DNA of 64,000 bases from Purpureocillium takamizusanense (GCF_022605165.1 NC_063075.1:2232001-2296000); one strand, 5' to 3'. Shown: positions 46,607-58,818, numbered from the stretch's first letter. The notes: generated from the sequence alone by a model not told the origin. Made by a program: numbers and translations.

Positions 46607-48143
46607 ATGAAGCTCCCTGCAGCTGTCGTAGCGACTTGGTGGCTGGCCCTCGGGCTGGGCTCCATTGCGCACGCCGACAACGACGAGGGACAATCCCTCG
46701 AGGAGGTAGAGCTACCCATCATGCAGACTGCTGCCGACGCTACATAACGGCAGACTGAAGACTGATCGCGTGCATGTGCATGTAGCATCGTGACGTTGGT
46801 TCCATCTCTGAAGTGCACCAGGTCGTCATGACCGTGCACCGGGTGCAGGCGCAGCCAAACATCACCGCCTCCCAGCGACAACAAGATGAGAAGACCCGCC
46901 TGCTCAAATTGATGGACAGACGCAACGGCAAATGGACACCCAGTCACCCGCGTCATCGCCTCCTGGATGCGCTTCACGGATTTCTCAAGTACAAAGATAG
47001 CCAGGGAGCAGAGCTCAACAGACTTCGGGGCTTGTATGCAAGGGTATCCAAGTCTCAAAAAGCGGTGCGCATCTCTCCCCTCCTCATTCTTTGAAAGACT
47101 TGAAACATGACTGACGTCGCCGCAGCTTTTGGATCATCACATTGCGTACTCGTCCAAGTTCGACGAGGTGGAGCGCAAGCTGGCGCGCAACCAAGCCTTG
47201 TGTGACTCCATTGTCGACTCCGCGCTTGACTTCTACCAAGTCCCATACTGGGAGCTCACCGCCCATGTCCGCGAGAAAGAATCCGCCGGCCAAGCAGCGG
47301 ACCGCATATCTGTCTCGCAAGCACTCAAACACATTGTGAGGGATTGGACGGCCGAAGGGGAGCACGAAAGAAATTCGACATTTGCCTGCATGCTGCATAC
47401 TTTAACTCAGCTGTTTCCACACCACAGTAGTACTATCGACCCGATCACGGTTCTTCTGCCAGGTGCAGGGCATGGAAGACTCGGTCATGACATCGAGAGG
47501 CTAGGCGGTAAGGTGGCTCCAAAGATGCCATCGTCGAAACATGGGGACATAGCTAATATTCTTTCCAGGGTTCGAGGTCACCATCAATGAATGGTCCATG
47601 TACATGAATGTGGCATACAGATTCCTTGAGGAGCATGGCCAAGCACTCAAGCATAACTTTTATCCCTTTGTTGAGGGCTGGTCACACCACGCGACCGACG
47701 CAGACATGCAGAGAGGCCTGTCGTTTCCGGACGTTGATCTCCGCCCGGAGGCGGTTCTGATGGCGGAAGGCGACTTCACAACCGCTTTCAACCAGCAAAA
47801 CGGCCACTACAATGTGGTCATTACCTACTTCTTCATCGACACGGCTCGCAACCTCCTCAGTTACTTTGACACCATCAAGAAGGTCCTGAAACCTGGCGGC
47901 CATTGGATCAATCTAGGCCCGCTCCTTTACGGTACTGCTCCGTTCGTACAACTATCCCTTGAGGAGATTGTCAAAATTACCGAGGCCATGGGTTTTGAAT
48001 ACCAGGAGACGGATGAGAGATGCGGCGATTTGACCTTGGAAGGTGCGAAAGTTAGGGGCATGGAGGCGATATATGGCTTTGACAAAAAGGCTCTCACAAA
48101 GAATGCGTACAATGCCCAATTTTGGGTCGCGAGGCGACAGTAG
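46607..48143 (+). CDS. N2227-family (carnosine N-methyltransferase-like) methyltransferase with signal-like N-terminus, 444 aa
   Basis: Four exons: 46607-46705, 46786-47064, 47126-47507, 47569-48143. The N2227 fold is clear: DHHIAYSSKFDEVERKLARN, the SAM-binding loop VLLPGAGHGRLGHDIERLG near residues 233-250, FEVTINEWSMYMNVAYRFL, VVITYFFIDTARNLLSYF, and KPGGHWINLGPLLYG. Family knowledge: the human member methylates carnosine to anserine using S-adenosylmethionine in the cytosol and nucleus. This protein begins MKLPAAVVATWWLALGLGSIAHADN, a good signal peptide or anchor, which the cytosolic enzymes lack. The intron right after it (46706-46785) joins SLEE to HRDVGSISEVHQ. It may therefore act in the secretory pathway or outside the cell. 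It converges on the DUF1996 gene with 188 nt between stops. The natural substrate is unknown. Confidence 0.88.
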
Positions 48144-48331
48144 CGGTGGCATTTACGATAGACACAAGTCTGGAATATGTACAAGAACAGCAAAGTAATG
48201 AGTGGAACCCATCAAATACATGTCAGGCAATGGCTCTCTCATGATATGATCTCCGGGGACCGTTCAGTCACCCGCTTCCATCCAATCTGTGTAGTCACTA
48301 CATCCTTGAGAGCGCATCGCACGTAGCCCGG

Positions 48332-49579
48332 CTACTGAGTAACGGGGTTGTTGCCGGGCAGCTTGTCGATGGGCGCCTTCAAGCCGACGTCCTCCGTCGG
48401 GGGCGGCGTCTGCAGAGCCTGTCTGCTGGAGTGGCCCGGTCCGTTGGGGCCAACGTTCAGGCTGCACCCCGGAGCATTGACCCCTCCCGGTCCGGTGCAG
48501 GTGTCCATGGCACGGCCCAGCCTGTCTTGGTCCTTCCAGCCGTTGAGGTAGTCACCGTGAAGCCCGTATCCGGTGGGGTCGCCGTTGGCCCAGACCAAGC
48601 GGTTGAAGTTCTTGATCGCACCGGTGTCGTAGAAGAATTCGAAGAAGACGGAAAAGATGGCGACGGGGTGCGATTGCGGGCACACACCGGTGTTGAAGTC
48701 TCCAATGACCGGGAACGCCATCTACCCACGCGCGTGCACGTCAACTCAGGGCCTCATTTCAAGAGCTATACAAGCTGTTATCTGTAGGTGGGACTGGAAC
48801 ATACATGTTTCCTGTGGTTTGAACTGTCAAGGTTCTTGCCATCCCAGCAGGAAGGGAAGAATGTCTCGGCTCGCATGCGCTCACATTGCCCCGATGGAAA
48901 GTTTGGGGTCTCCTTGGAGGTACCTCTTCCCAGGCAAACGTGCGAGATGGCTCGCTGCGCAGGGTTCGAGTGGTTGTACGTTCTGTATGTTATCAACGCA
49001 TTGTGAGTATTCATTCATTCTTCGTGTGTTCATGTACGAGCTAAGACGTATTTACCTCAGCGACGGTTCACCAACCACCATGCGCAGACCTGCAGGAGGG
49101 GCTTTGGGAGCAGGGCTGCCGTTGCAGTTGCGGCGGCCAGGCGCGTAGTCGCAAGCCCGGGAGATGTAGTACGCGGCCTGCATGATGCATCAGCCACAAC
49201 CCATGTGTGATAGCAAAGGCTTTAACGCAGAGCCGCAATTTGGTTTTCAGTCAACACTCACGGCGCCCTGGAAGTTGACAATCTCAAACTTGCCATCACG
49301 GCGCTGGTGGTAGAGTTGCGGCTGCCAGTAGTTGCTGTTGTCCAGTATCTTGTCACACGTGGTCGCCCTGGCTGCCTTGGCGGCCTCGTTGGACTGGGAG
49401 AGCGCAAAGGCGGTGCCTCCTACAACTGCGTGGACGTGGCTGGATAGCACCCCTGGGTCCACGATGGGGTCGCCTCTCTGGATGGTCAGAGGCTCGCAGT
49501 TGACCGTGAAGAGCTGCGCCATGGTCAAGGGGCTTAGGATGAGGCCGGCAATGGCCAAAGAAACCGAGGTGTAAGTCAT
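48332..49579 (-). CDS. Secreted DUF1996 protein, 335 aa
   Basis: Four exons: 49579-49262, 49177-49056, 48982-48805, 48721-48332. Signal peptide MTYTSVSLAIAGLILSPLTMA. DUF1996 hallmarks follow in order: HVHAVVGGTAFALS near residue 50, YWQPQLYHQRRDGKFE, GLRMVVGEPSLR, MRAETFFPSCWDGKNLDSSNH near 185, GVCPQSHPVAIFSVFFEFFYDT, and GDPTGYGLHGDYLNGW. This domain is common in secreted fungal proteins, some with additional WSC modules; none is attached here. Function is unknown, though conserved His, Asp and Cys residues suggest a hydrolase or binding role. The ATG at 49579 is the first in frame; upstream is only TTG. A TATA-like element lies near 49700. Confidence 0.92.
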
Positions 49580-52500
49580 GATGGGCAAATAATGGGCGCG
49601 CCCTGTCGTAGTCGTATCTGATGTCCGGCCGGATGTGGTCTGCAGGCTGGGCTAGAGTATTTCGCTTCTATCGTCCCGGCTTGTGGTATTCGTTGGCCCC
49701 TTATATATGCTTCCAAAGATAACATGACTTGAAGAGTTCGCCAGCAGAGCTCATCACATTTGATCCTGAGGACATGCTGGTGGCGCGATGGATCGCGGTG
49801 TAGCCGCCATCACCACGCAGTCAACGCCACAAACACATCACGTTACCCCTTTACCGGCGTGATTTTCTCTTGGCATTTCCGCTTTCTATCAAGAGGTTGC
49901 TGATCCCGGACTCCTTTGACATCCAAACAACACACCCATGTTCGCTATTGATGCCACGCCTCGGGCCGCACATCAGCATTGGAAATTGGAAGGGCTGGCG
50001 GCATATCCATGGGGGTTAGTCCTTGGCAGAGTTCACGTCGACCTGAAGCCCGCATTGGTTGGCCGGTCCAAACTTGGAGCTTCCAAGTCCAGTCTAACAC
50101 GCGACGTACTGCGGGGGGGGATAGTTGCAGGACATGCAGAGAAGTGCCGCGTTGGTGCCGAGATTCGTGCTTCTTCCACAATGGGGGGGGGGGAAGGGCC
50201 GCGGAGTGTCGGCACCGAACGGACGAGAGGATCAAACGGCGTTGGAGGGCTCCGCGATGGACTGTCACCAAGGGGGTTAGGCAGAAACAGATGGCACCCT
50301 TATGGTCGTTACATGTAGGTAGGGGGTGACGGCAGTCAATGCCATCGAGACGTGAACTTGCCCTGCTGTAAGTGTGACGGCAAAGCGCGGGGGTCAAGGC
50401 CGCTCCAATCCGGCTATTGAATACTGTAGCAGTGAATGATGATACTGGGGTAAAGCGGTAATTACATGGCCTCATGCTCACCATCTTGGTTGCGGGAGCC
50501 GCCAGGATCAAACATAAACATCTTGGTTGTCATGTAGGCAGCAGCCAGGGGTCACCATCGTGGTTGTAGTAGTTTCTAGAGACCCGGGGAGTCTCGGCTA
50601 GTTCGGCCAGGAGCCTTCAACAACGGGAAGAGCCCGTTGCGACCTAGTCATTCCTAAAGCGCTGGTAATCAATGTCCGGTGGCTCCATGTCGACTGTCTC
50701 CGCCCGCGGGTGACCATTCCGCACTTGTGGGCCAACACAAGATTGACGCAAAGACGGAAATACTAGGTCCATATCTCCTGTGGGGTAACTACTCGCACGC
50801 GAGATTTAGGTATTGACGTCGGCACATGTACGACCCCTGTGTGCTTTCGGCCGACATAGTCTCGGGACTGGCCGTCAATGGTGGGAGCCAATATTCAGTT
50901 GGTTTCGGATCCGTGTCGCCGATCCTGCTAATCATCCGTGGTGTAAAACTGAAACAAGGGGACCCCTGGAGACAACCTGGATGGAAATCCCTATCGAACC
51001 ACAACGACTTTTCTCGTGGAAAATCTACGCGCTGGGCTCAACTTCATCAATGTTGTGCAGGTTAGGAGAAAGGTCCATGGGGTTGTGGTTCATCAATGTT
51101 TCAATGTCTGGCTGAATGCCTAGTCTTGTCGAGACATGCTTAGACACGTCCGCCGGTGCAGTCACATCGACTATTGGACACTTCTTTTCACTCCATGTCG
51201 TTCAGTTTGGTTAGATCACATCACGCACAGCGTACCAATGCAGAAACACCATTCTTGATTTAGCGTGAAGCCCCCAGCCCCCTAGTGCGAGTGATCCCGA
51301 CATTCGACAGGTCCGAGGCTGTTCGTTCAATACCAGATTACTAGTCTGCGTTCTGGCAGAGAGAGATCGAAAGACAAGAGACTGGACTTGACGTGGGTTG
51401 GGACCATGAACCGGTTCACGTGGGCTTGCCGCCGTGCGTTCCATGCGTCGCGCTTGCCAGGCTGGCAGCATCCCACCGTCACGCTAGACACTTTACGACC
51501 AACGATTTGCTGGGGCAGCCAGGTCGCGCGCTTCGAGTTGGGCCGTAGGGGTCGTATCACATCGGCCCTTTTTCGTCATGGTGCAAACACCACCAGACAT
51601 CAACGCGACTGGACTCCGGCCATATGGGCACTAGAAGCCTAATGGCCGACCCCGTGCAGGTTTGCTCCTGCTGGAAGGGCCTGGGGCTGGATCACCAGAT
51701 CGCACTGGTATGCGTACGATCTCAGCCCGCTGGATGAGTCTCGTTCTTTTTTTTCTTCATCAGATGGCGGAGCCGGAGCCGCATGCGCATGCGCCTGCCG
51801 ATCCGCTCCGGTCCGAGCTTCCGGCCCCACAGCTCCGGGCCGCGTCAATGCCAAGACGGGTCCGATGGGAATTGGGAGACTGGCAACAGGGCCGGTGCCG
51901 CTGTCAATCGTACATTTATATATCATGACCCAATGCGGTAATTCTAGTGTCAGTTACATGTATATTGACAAAGACAAGAGGGGACCGTGTAGGGAGGCAT
52001 CCGTCGTGGAAACAGTGCCCCTCCCAACAGTAGCCACATTTGATGGGTTTGGGCATGGACTGGAGTCGAGAGATGTTCCCCCAATTCGCTTCAGCTACAT
52101 GTATCAAAGAGAGAGAGAACACAGCATCCCATCATTAAAGCCGAACAGAGTGCGGATTCTTTAAGCTAAGGGGGCCTAGAAGATCAAAAGTCGCACTGGC
52201 ATTCTCGTCTTAGAGTCATATCCGTTGTCAGTCGTATGGCATGGGTGGGTATTGAGGAGCCCGTTCGCTCACACGAGTGCGTGAATGCGCCTGACCAAAT
52301 GCGCGTGTGGATCGCCTGCGAGGAAGTCAAATATTCACGAAGTTAAATCTGGGCAACCGTACGCCAGTACCACATTGCTTCGTACAAGCCGTATTGCACG
52401 ACGTAATGAGACACTCCGGCCCCGCACGATCGACACCTGCGCAGATCCCCCCCCCAACGTGACTCAAACGGCGAATTCTCGTGTAAAAGTACGAAGTATT

Positions 52501-52606
52501 TCAAGCAAATTTCTTGCATTGCGCATCAGACTGCGAAGAGACAACTTCGAAGAGCCACGACTTGACGCGGCGTCTCGCATCCGCTCGCCACACCCAAAGC
52601 GCAAAC
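49580..52606. other. Gene-poor interval of about 3 kb
   Basis: No supported gene beyond the DUF1996 promoter at the left and the NmrA promoter at the right. Short frames on both strands lack domains. A TACGAAGTA motif occurs at 52490-52498. Confidence 0.45.
49700..49708 (-). promoter_or_regulatory. TATA box of the DUF1996 gene
   Basis: ATATATAAG on the minus strand lies about 120 nt upstream of the ATG at 49579, a normal core-promoter distance. Confidence 0.45.
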
Positions 52607-53690
52607 ATGTCCGTCGTTGCAGTGGCCGGTGGCCTAGGCGACATGGGCAGCCTCATCACCAAGGCCCTCTTCGACACGGGCAAGCACGAGGTCTACGTCA
52701 TGACGAGAAAGGCAAGTGATGGCCCCCAAGTCGCTGAACATGGCGCCTCTGCAAAAGACCTGTACACTGACGACATGTGGGAGCCGTCAGTTGCCCCAAG
52801 ACCGTTCTGAGCGCACATCGCCCGTGACGGGGAACCGCTACCTGCCATTCCTCGAGACGGATTATTCCTCCGAGGAGGCCCTCGCCGAGCAGCTCGCCAA
52901 GCACAACGTCAGCGTCGTCATCTGCGCCTTCAGCCTGCACAACGACTCCGCCGCCGACGCGCAGGTGCGCCTCATCCGCGCCGCGGACCGGACACCCAGC
53001 GTGCGCCGCTTCCTGCCCTCCGAGTTCAACGTCGACTACGACCTCGGGGACGAGGTGCTCCCTTATCCGGACAAGAGGCTGCATCTGGCCGCGCGCAGGG
53101 CGCTCGAGGCAACGACGATGCTCGAGTACGCGTACGTCTACCCGGGCATGTTCATGGATTACTTTGGGCTACCGCGCGTGGAGAGCCACCTGCGCGAGCT
53201 GTGCTTCTTCATCGACCCCGTCGCGGGCCAGGCGGTGCTGCCGGGCGACGGGGAGGCACGCATGAGCATGACCTTTACGACCGACGTCGCGCGATACGTG
53301 GCGCTGGCGCTCGAGCTGCCCAGATGGCCGCGGGTGCTGACCACGGCGGCGAGCACCATCTCGTTGAACGAGCTCGTCCGTCTCGCCGAGGTGAACCTGG
53401 GACGGAAACTCAACGTGCGCTACCAGCCCGTCGAGAAACTCCGCAGCCACGAGAGCATCGACTTGCCCACCAACGTGGACATTGCTAAGCGCTTCCCTAA
53501 GCGCTTCCCCGGTGGGCTCGATCAGCTGCGCGCGCTGATTGCGGACCTCGAAGCGGGCGTGGCCCTCGGCGCGTATGACTTGGACAAGCTCGAGGGTCAC
53601 TTGGACCTTGTCAGTGCATTCGAGGGCAAGACACAACCGCCCAAGAGGATTGAGGCCATGATGGCGGAGGCGTGGAAGCACGAGGCGTAG
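52607..53690 (+). CDS. NmrA-like/isoflavone reductase-type NAD(P)-binding protein, 334 aa
   Basis: Two exons: 52607-52711 and 52791-53690. The start MSVVAVAGGLGDMGSLITKAL shows the Rossmann GxxGxxG loop of atypical short-chain dehydrogenases. VVICAFSL, RRFLPSEFNVDYD, and YVYPGMFMDYFGLP near residue 170 match the NmrA/isoflavone reductase fold. The catalytic Tyr of classical short-chain dehydrogenases is absent, as in the whole subfamily. The best intron uses a GC donor, AAG|GCAAGT, with a TCAG acceptor, joining VMTRK to LPQDRSERTSPVTGNRYLP. Members are either redox-sensing regulators or reductases of phenolic compounds, and which applies here is open. It converges on a sugar transporter with 143 nt between stop codons. 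Confidence 0.86.
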
Positions 53691-53833
53691 TCGCTTACAA
53701 AAAAGTTGATTCAGCTCGTCACTTTGGTCACGTTCAGATTATTCAGTAAAAAAAAAGGGGGGACATTCACAAGAAGAGCGTCTGAATTTATCGCTGCTCA
53801 ATGCTAAAGGGGAGTAACTCTGCGCACACGAGG

Positions 53834-55705
53834 CTAGACCGTCCGACTATCCAGCTTGATCACCGCGCCGTCCATGCTCTCGTCTCCCCTCCATGAACTA
53901 AACTTGCGCGACGGGAGCTTCTGCTCAAACATGCGGTCAATCTCCGAGGGCGTCCGGCCCTTCATCTCCGGGATCAGCCAAAACGACGCGACGAAGCTGA
54001 CGGCGCACAGCCCCGCGAAGACAAACGCAGTCTTAGCCTTGAGGTCACCCTGGTCCGGATTGTAGATGTAGGGCAGCGCGAAGCCGAAGATCGCGGCGGC
54101 CACGCCTGCCGTCAGCCAGCCGACGCCCTGAGCCCGAGCTCGCAGCTGCAGCGACGAGGCCTCCGCGCCGACGGCGTACGAGGCGGGCCAGACACTGAGC
54201 CCGGCGACCGTGATGGCGAGGATCATGGTCGCGGCCGAATACCTGTTCGCGTAGCACAGCATCAGCATATTGCCTTTTTCGTTAGGGAAACAAGGGGCAA
54301 GGGTTGGAATTGGAAAGGGGAGGGGGGCTCCAAATATTACCACATGGAAATGGTGCCGGGCCAGATGCCGGCGACGCCCATGGCCCCCCAGAGGATCGTC
54401 AGGATGGCCAGGCTGTACATGGTCAAGTTCCTGCGCCCGACTCTCGACATGATGTAAATGCTGCACACGTTGGCCAGCACGCCACACACGATGCCCAGGA
54501 TGAGGACCAGGACGCTCAGGGTCGACGACATGCCGAGGACCTGGACAAAGTAGCTCGCCTTGGACAGCAGCGTCAAGCCAAACATCTGCGGCAGCACGCC
54601 CGCAAACATGACGATCACGGTGCGCCTGCGGTTGGCCCCCTTGAAGCAGTCGCGGTAGGTCGCGCGCGCGCTCTTGCGTTCCTCTTCAATGTTTCGCCGG
54701 ATCGCGGCAATGGTCTCCTCGGTCGGTACGTCGTCGTGGCCGTCGAGCCGGCGCTGGGCGCGGCGCGCCTCGTCGAGCAAGCCCCTGCGGACCAGGTAGG
54801 TCGGGCTCTCGGGGATGGCGTAGGAGAGCAGCAGCGGGATGGCGGAGAAGACCCACTGGGTGCCGAAGCAGATGGTGTACCCGTTGGGGAGGTTGAGGCA
54901 GCCGAAGATGACGGCGGCGCCGATGAGCTGCCCGAGGAGGGTGAAGACGGGGAACAAGGCGAGCAGGGGCCCGCGCAGGCTCGGGGGCGCAATCTCGGAC
55001 ATGTACGTCTGCGTCGTGGTCATGACCATGCCGATGGCGCCGCCCTGGAAGCCCTTGCCGGCGAGGAAGACGCCGCGGCGGCCGTTGATGTCGGCGGGAT
55101 GGCTGGAGACGAAGGAGATGGCGACGCCGACGGCGCAGAGCAAGGACCCCAGGGCGAGCGACGCCCGTCGCCCGCGCCAGTCCTGGAACCAGCCCCCGGC
55201 TATGGCCCCGATGATGGACGCGCCGGGGCTGGCAAAGGTCCAGAGCCCGAGCCATAGCGATGGCAGAATCCACTTGCCGTCGGGGAGCTGCTCGCCAAAG
55301 TCACGCCTATATACAGGGGGTTCACACGCAGAGGTGGTCAGGTCAGGTCACTTGCTCTAGTTGTGTCTTATCGCTGCGGGATCTCGTACACATGGGGTAG
55401 GAGAAGGAACAACAGACGAGGACGAGGGCGAGGACGAGGACTAGGACGACTCACTGGAAGCTGGGCATGGCAGACGTGGTGCCGACAATGGCATAGTCGT
55501 AGCCGTACATGAGGATGGCAAAGGTCAGGCCGACGCAGTAGAGAACGACCCTGGGCCACTTCTTGATGGACTGCAGCAGCGTCAGGTCCTTGTTCGGATC
55601 CGTCTCGACGACGGCGACGGCGGTGGCGGTCGTCTTGTTCGTCTCATCCTCACGGGGCAACGACTGCTCGCCGGTCATCGTCGCGTCGAGCGGATAGTCT
55701 GTCAT
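53834..55705 (-). CDS. MFS sugar transporter, alpha-glucoside permease-like, 541 aa
   Basis: Three exons: 55705-55455, 55306-54341, 54242-53834. Twelve membrane helices are expected. Recognisable parts are YGYDYAIVGTTSAMPSFQ in helix 1, GWFQDWRGRRASLALG between helices 2 and 3, GKGFQGGAIGMVMTTTQTYMSEIAPPSLRG in helix 4, PESPTYLVRRGLLDEARRA, and MSRVGRRNLTMY. The C-terminal part has LIPEMKGRTPSEIDRMFEQKLPSRKF. The pattern is closest to fungal maltose/alpha-glucoside type sugar porters, which bring in sugars with protons at the plasma membrane; the substrate is inference. The N-terminal 55 residues are cytosolic and rich in Asp, Glu and Thr. It is unlike the transporter at 29.5-31.6 kb in intron positions, so the two are not a recent duplicate. 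Confidence 0.9.
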
Positions 55706-57040
55706 GGCTTAAGTCAAGACCGCCTCCCAATGATGATTTGCGACCGCGTGGCAAAACAAAGGTCGCAGTCCCTCCTTTACAATGGATGGAGAAGTCGGCG
55801 CGCACCGCACGCAGCATGTGTTGTTTCTCATAATTAAGTTGCCTCGGCGCGCCGCCAAGCGAGTTGCAACGTAAGGGGAGGCCTTCTGGTCTCTGCCTCG
55901 CCACCAATCAATCAATCCGTCAATGCCTCCACTGGCATCGACAACAGGACTGGAGGGGATGGAGAGAGACTTGGTGTCGCCCGCGCGCGCTTTGGCGGGA
56001 TTGGCGTCCGTCCGCGGCGCGTCAAGGTCCGTGAGGGGTATGTTGCGGGCGATCGTCAAAGTCGATAGACATGATGGACCGGCCGAGGCACGCCAACGAC
56101 GCCTCCATTATTTCATGCAGCCAGGCTCAATCGCACTCGCAGCCACCCATTCACGATGATGATGGTGATGATGATGATAATGAGGCAGGGGTCTTGGATC
56201 ACAACCTCCAGCAGGGTGCTATTAAGCAGCGTACATACGTGCCGTACGCCTGCGCGCAGCGTGGCTTGAAGCTCGCCTCTGCACCTCCATCAACAAAGCG
56301 GCCTAGGGTCTAGACGGATTGATCCACGTTGATGAACATTGGCTGCTCCTGCTGCTACGCGGTCGGCCCCCCGCGATGTGACCAGCAGCTCCGCCCGCCA
56401 AGGAACGTAGCAACATGAACGTCTGTGCGGTCCATATCGAGGAGGAGACGTCGACCATTTGCGAGAGTATATACAGTATATACGAAGTAGTGCTACCGTC
56501 TGTTACGGAGCACCCTGGTGGAATGACTCGATGGACATACATAGTATTCACGACAAGGAAAAAGGCCCTCGAGGGCCCCCCGTCAGCAACCCCCCTCACG
56601 CGGGGTCAAGACCGCCCGGCTCGTGGGCCCCGATGTGGACAAGAGCGTCCTGATTTGACTTGGGTTGTCGACGCCACCCGGGGAAGAATATCCAAAAAAG
56701 CCTGCTCCTCCCCTTGTCACGCGGGCTCTTTCTTGCAGCTTCTCCTCTCTCTGCCCAGCCATCACAGGCATTGAGGCAAAATTCCCGAGGCTCAACTCAA
56801 CCACCACCTCCTCCACCACCACCATTATCATCGACATCGTCGCCGCCGCCGCCGCCGCCCTCGTCGGGGTGCCTCGTCGCGTACGAGCCAGCTGACTGAC
56901 CAAACAACCTTCAACGCCACACCGAGACCATACAGCCACCACAAATTCCACAATATAAACGCACGCACGCACATTCGCACGTAGACGTATGTAGATCGCG
57001 CCGTCCTGTCTGCCTGCCCTCACATACTCCGCACCCCATA
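55706..57040. other. Intergenic region, promoters of transporter and membrane-anchored protein
   Basis: No supported gene. A degenerate GAT/ATG repeat lies near 56153-56183 and TACGAAGTA at 56481-56489. CCACCAC and GCCGCC runs at 56801-56862 give low-complexity frames. Confidence 0.5.
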
Positions 57041-57958
57041 ATGCTCGCCGGCGTCCAAGCGCACCTCGGCCGCACCTCGACGGTCGCGCTGGCCGCGCTG
57101 CTGCCCACCGCGGCCGTCGCCGTCCCCGTCGTCTACCTGGTCTACCTCAACGGGCGCATCCGCTCTTCCACGACGTCCCGCGCCGGGCGTCGCAGCAGCT
57201 CTCGCCAGCACGGGAATCACCAGGAACAGCAGGAGCGGCGTGAGGGATCAGCGGCATCCGAGACGCGGGCGCCTGCGGACCCGAGGTCGCTCCCCGGCCA
57301 CGTCAGGTCCGACGATGGTTCGCAGTGGGTCGTCTCGTACGAGCGCGTCGTCTCCAAACCCATCCCCGCGTCCTCCCTCTCGCGTCCTCCCACCACCACC
57401 ACGGCAGCAGACGACCCGGCGGCGGCGACGGGACAAGAGGAGCAGCAGCAGCAACGGCCGTCCCCGCTGCTGAGAGCCTACATCCGCGCGGCGCACGTCG
57501 CCTTCAGCTGGACGCCGCAGGCCCTGCTGATGCGCGCCATGATCAAGGAGCCGTCCCTCAAGCGCTCCTTCGACAGGGACTGGATCGACGCGCTCGACTT
57601 TGTCCCCGGCGACATGGTCAACGGCGTGTACAGAGCCTCCCATTACAGCAAGGAGGCCGGGTCCGTGTCGGAAAGGTCGGAGCTGCTCATCGAGGTCCCC
57701 GCGTCGTACAAGGGCCCGCCCGTCAAGGGCCTGCTCGTGGCCGCGATTGAGCCTGCTGCCGCCTCGAGCACGTCGGACGAGGAGGACGAGGAGGCCGTCG
57801 TCTTCGTCAACGAGACGTGGATGTGGCGAGGCGTCGACGAGCCGCCCACTCTGCTGGAGTCGCCCTTGGGCGGGTGGTTTCACGGCAAGCTGGCCGGGTG
57901 GCTCATCCTCAAGGGGCTCAGCACGGTGGTGGCCGGCCGCAAAGATAAGGCAAGCTGA
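57041..57958 (+). CDS. Membrane-anchored protein of unknown function, 305 aa
   Basis: A single exon. An N-terminal hydrophobic helix, TVALAALLPTAAVAVPVVYLVYL (residues 14-36 in two overlapping parts), anchors it. A long low-complexity linker rich in Arg, Ser, Gln and Thr follows to about residue 140. The C-terminal 165 residues look folded. Notable stretches are LLRAYIRAAHVAFSWTPQA, SFDRDWIDALDFVPGDMVNG, ELLIEVPASYKGPPVKGLL and VVFVNETWMWRGVDEPPTL. It ends near GWFHGKLAGWLILKGLSTVV, which may be a second membrane-associated helix. I do not recognise a named family, though the conserved-looking C-terminal domain and good codon use mark it as real. Location is probably the ER, plasma or mitochondrial membrane. 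Confidence 0.75.
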   Translation: MLAGVQAHLGRTSTVALAALLPTAAVAVPVVYLVYLNGRIRSSTTSRAGRRSSSRQHGNHQEQQERREGSAASETRAPADPRSLPGHVRSDDGSQWVVSYERVVSKPIPASSLSRPPTTTTAADDPAAATGQEEQQQQRPSPLLRAYIRAAHVAFSWTPQALLMRAMIKEPSLKRSFDRDWIDALDFVPGDMVNGVYRASHYSKEAGSVSERSELLIEVPASYKGPPVKGLLVAAIEPAAASSTSDEEDEEAVVFVNETWMWRGVDEPPTLLESPLGGWFHGKLAGWLILKGLSTVVAGRKDKAS

Positions 57959-58791
57959 TCAAGGCCATTCCCTCGATGCTGAGCCAGACTTCGTCGTTGC
58001 GCGCAATTTTATTAAGCGGCATTCGAGCCCCCAGGTGCTGGCAGAGGCGGCCCCAAGGCCCAGATCCTTTTGGCTGGCTGCGCCTGATATCCCAAAACTC
58101 TACTCCTTGTACATAATGACACGCCTTGTAATATACCCACCGAGTTCGGGTTCTACAGCATACCCCCCTCTGCGTATATCAACACCAGACCGCCGCAGCA
58201 AAGTACAGCTCTGGGACCACATCATGGCGACGCATCGAATCTGCCTGCGCGTTGACTAGTCCGCTCCTTCGTACAAGCATCGTTTTGCACTCGCTCTGGT
58301 TGGCAGTTATCGTCGAGTCCCCAAGGCTCCTCGAGCTGGAAAACCAGATAATGCATCGGCAAAAGCAAGGGAGATAAGCATTTTGTCAGAGAAACACAGA
58401 CTTGAGCGTTGCTGCAGATGCATTCCAAATGCGAGCTTAAAATAATATCCCGCGTCTTACACTTGACCTCGGAGAGAAGCGGAGTGTCAGGTACGGCCGC
58501 CGCAATAGACTGCACTCCACGTCTCATACCCCATGGACCATGAAGCTTCATGTTACGAGCGAGCGACCCGGATCGCACGTGTACGTAGTTGACCCGTCAC
58601 GCTCACACGTGGATGAAACCCGGCATGGTCCGTCCTTCAAACCTTCTGGTAGACATTGACGATAAAGGCCCGGCGCCCTGGAGCTTCCGGGTTCTGCCGC
58701 GCGCAAAACGGCCTAGGCCGCTGGACCTGTCCTTGTTCTGTCGTGGGTATATTGCGCCCTGTAGTACGTGGACTTGGTTGCTGCGCACGAT

Positions 58792-58818
58792 GACGACGAC
58801 GACGACGACGACGACGAC
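58792..58818 (+). repeat. (GAC)9 microsatellite
   Basis: Nine perfect GAC units in intergenic DNA, the second GAC tract of the window after 12874-12918. Confidence 0.85.

Noticed and set aside
54304..55257. Plus-strand frame of 317 codons
   Set aside because: Antisense to the second sugar transporter; low-complexity Gly/Asp/Ala composition.
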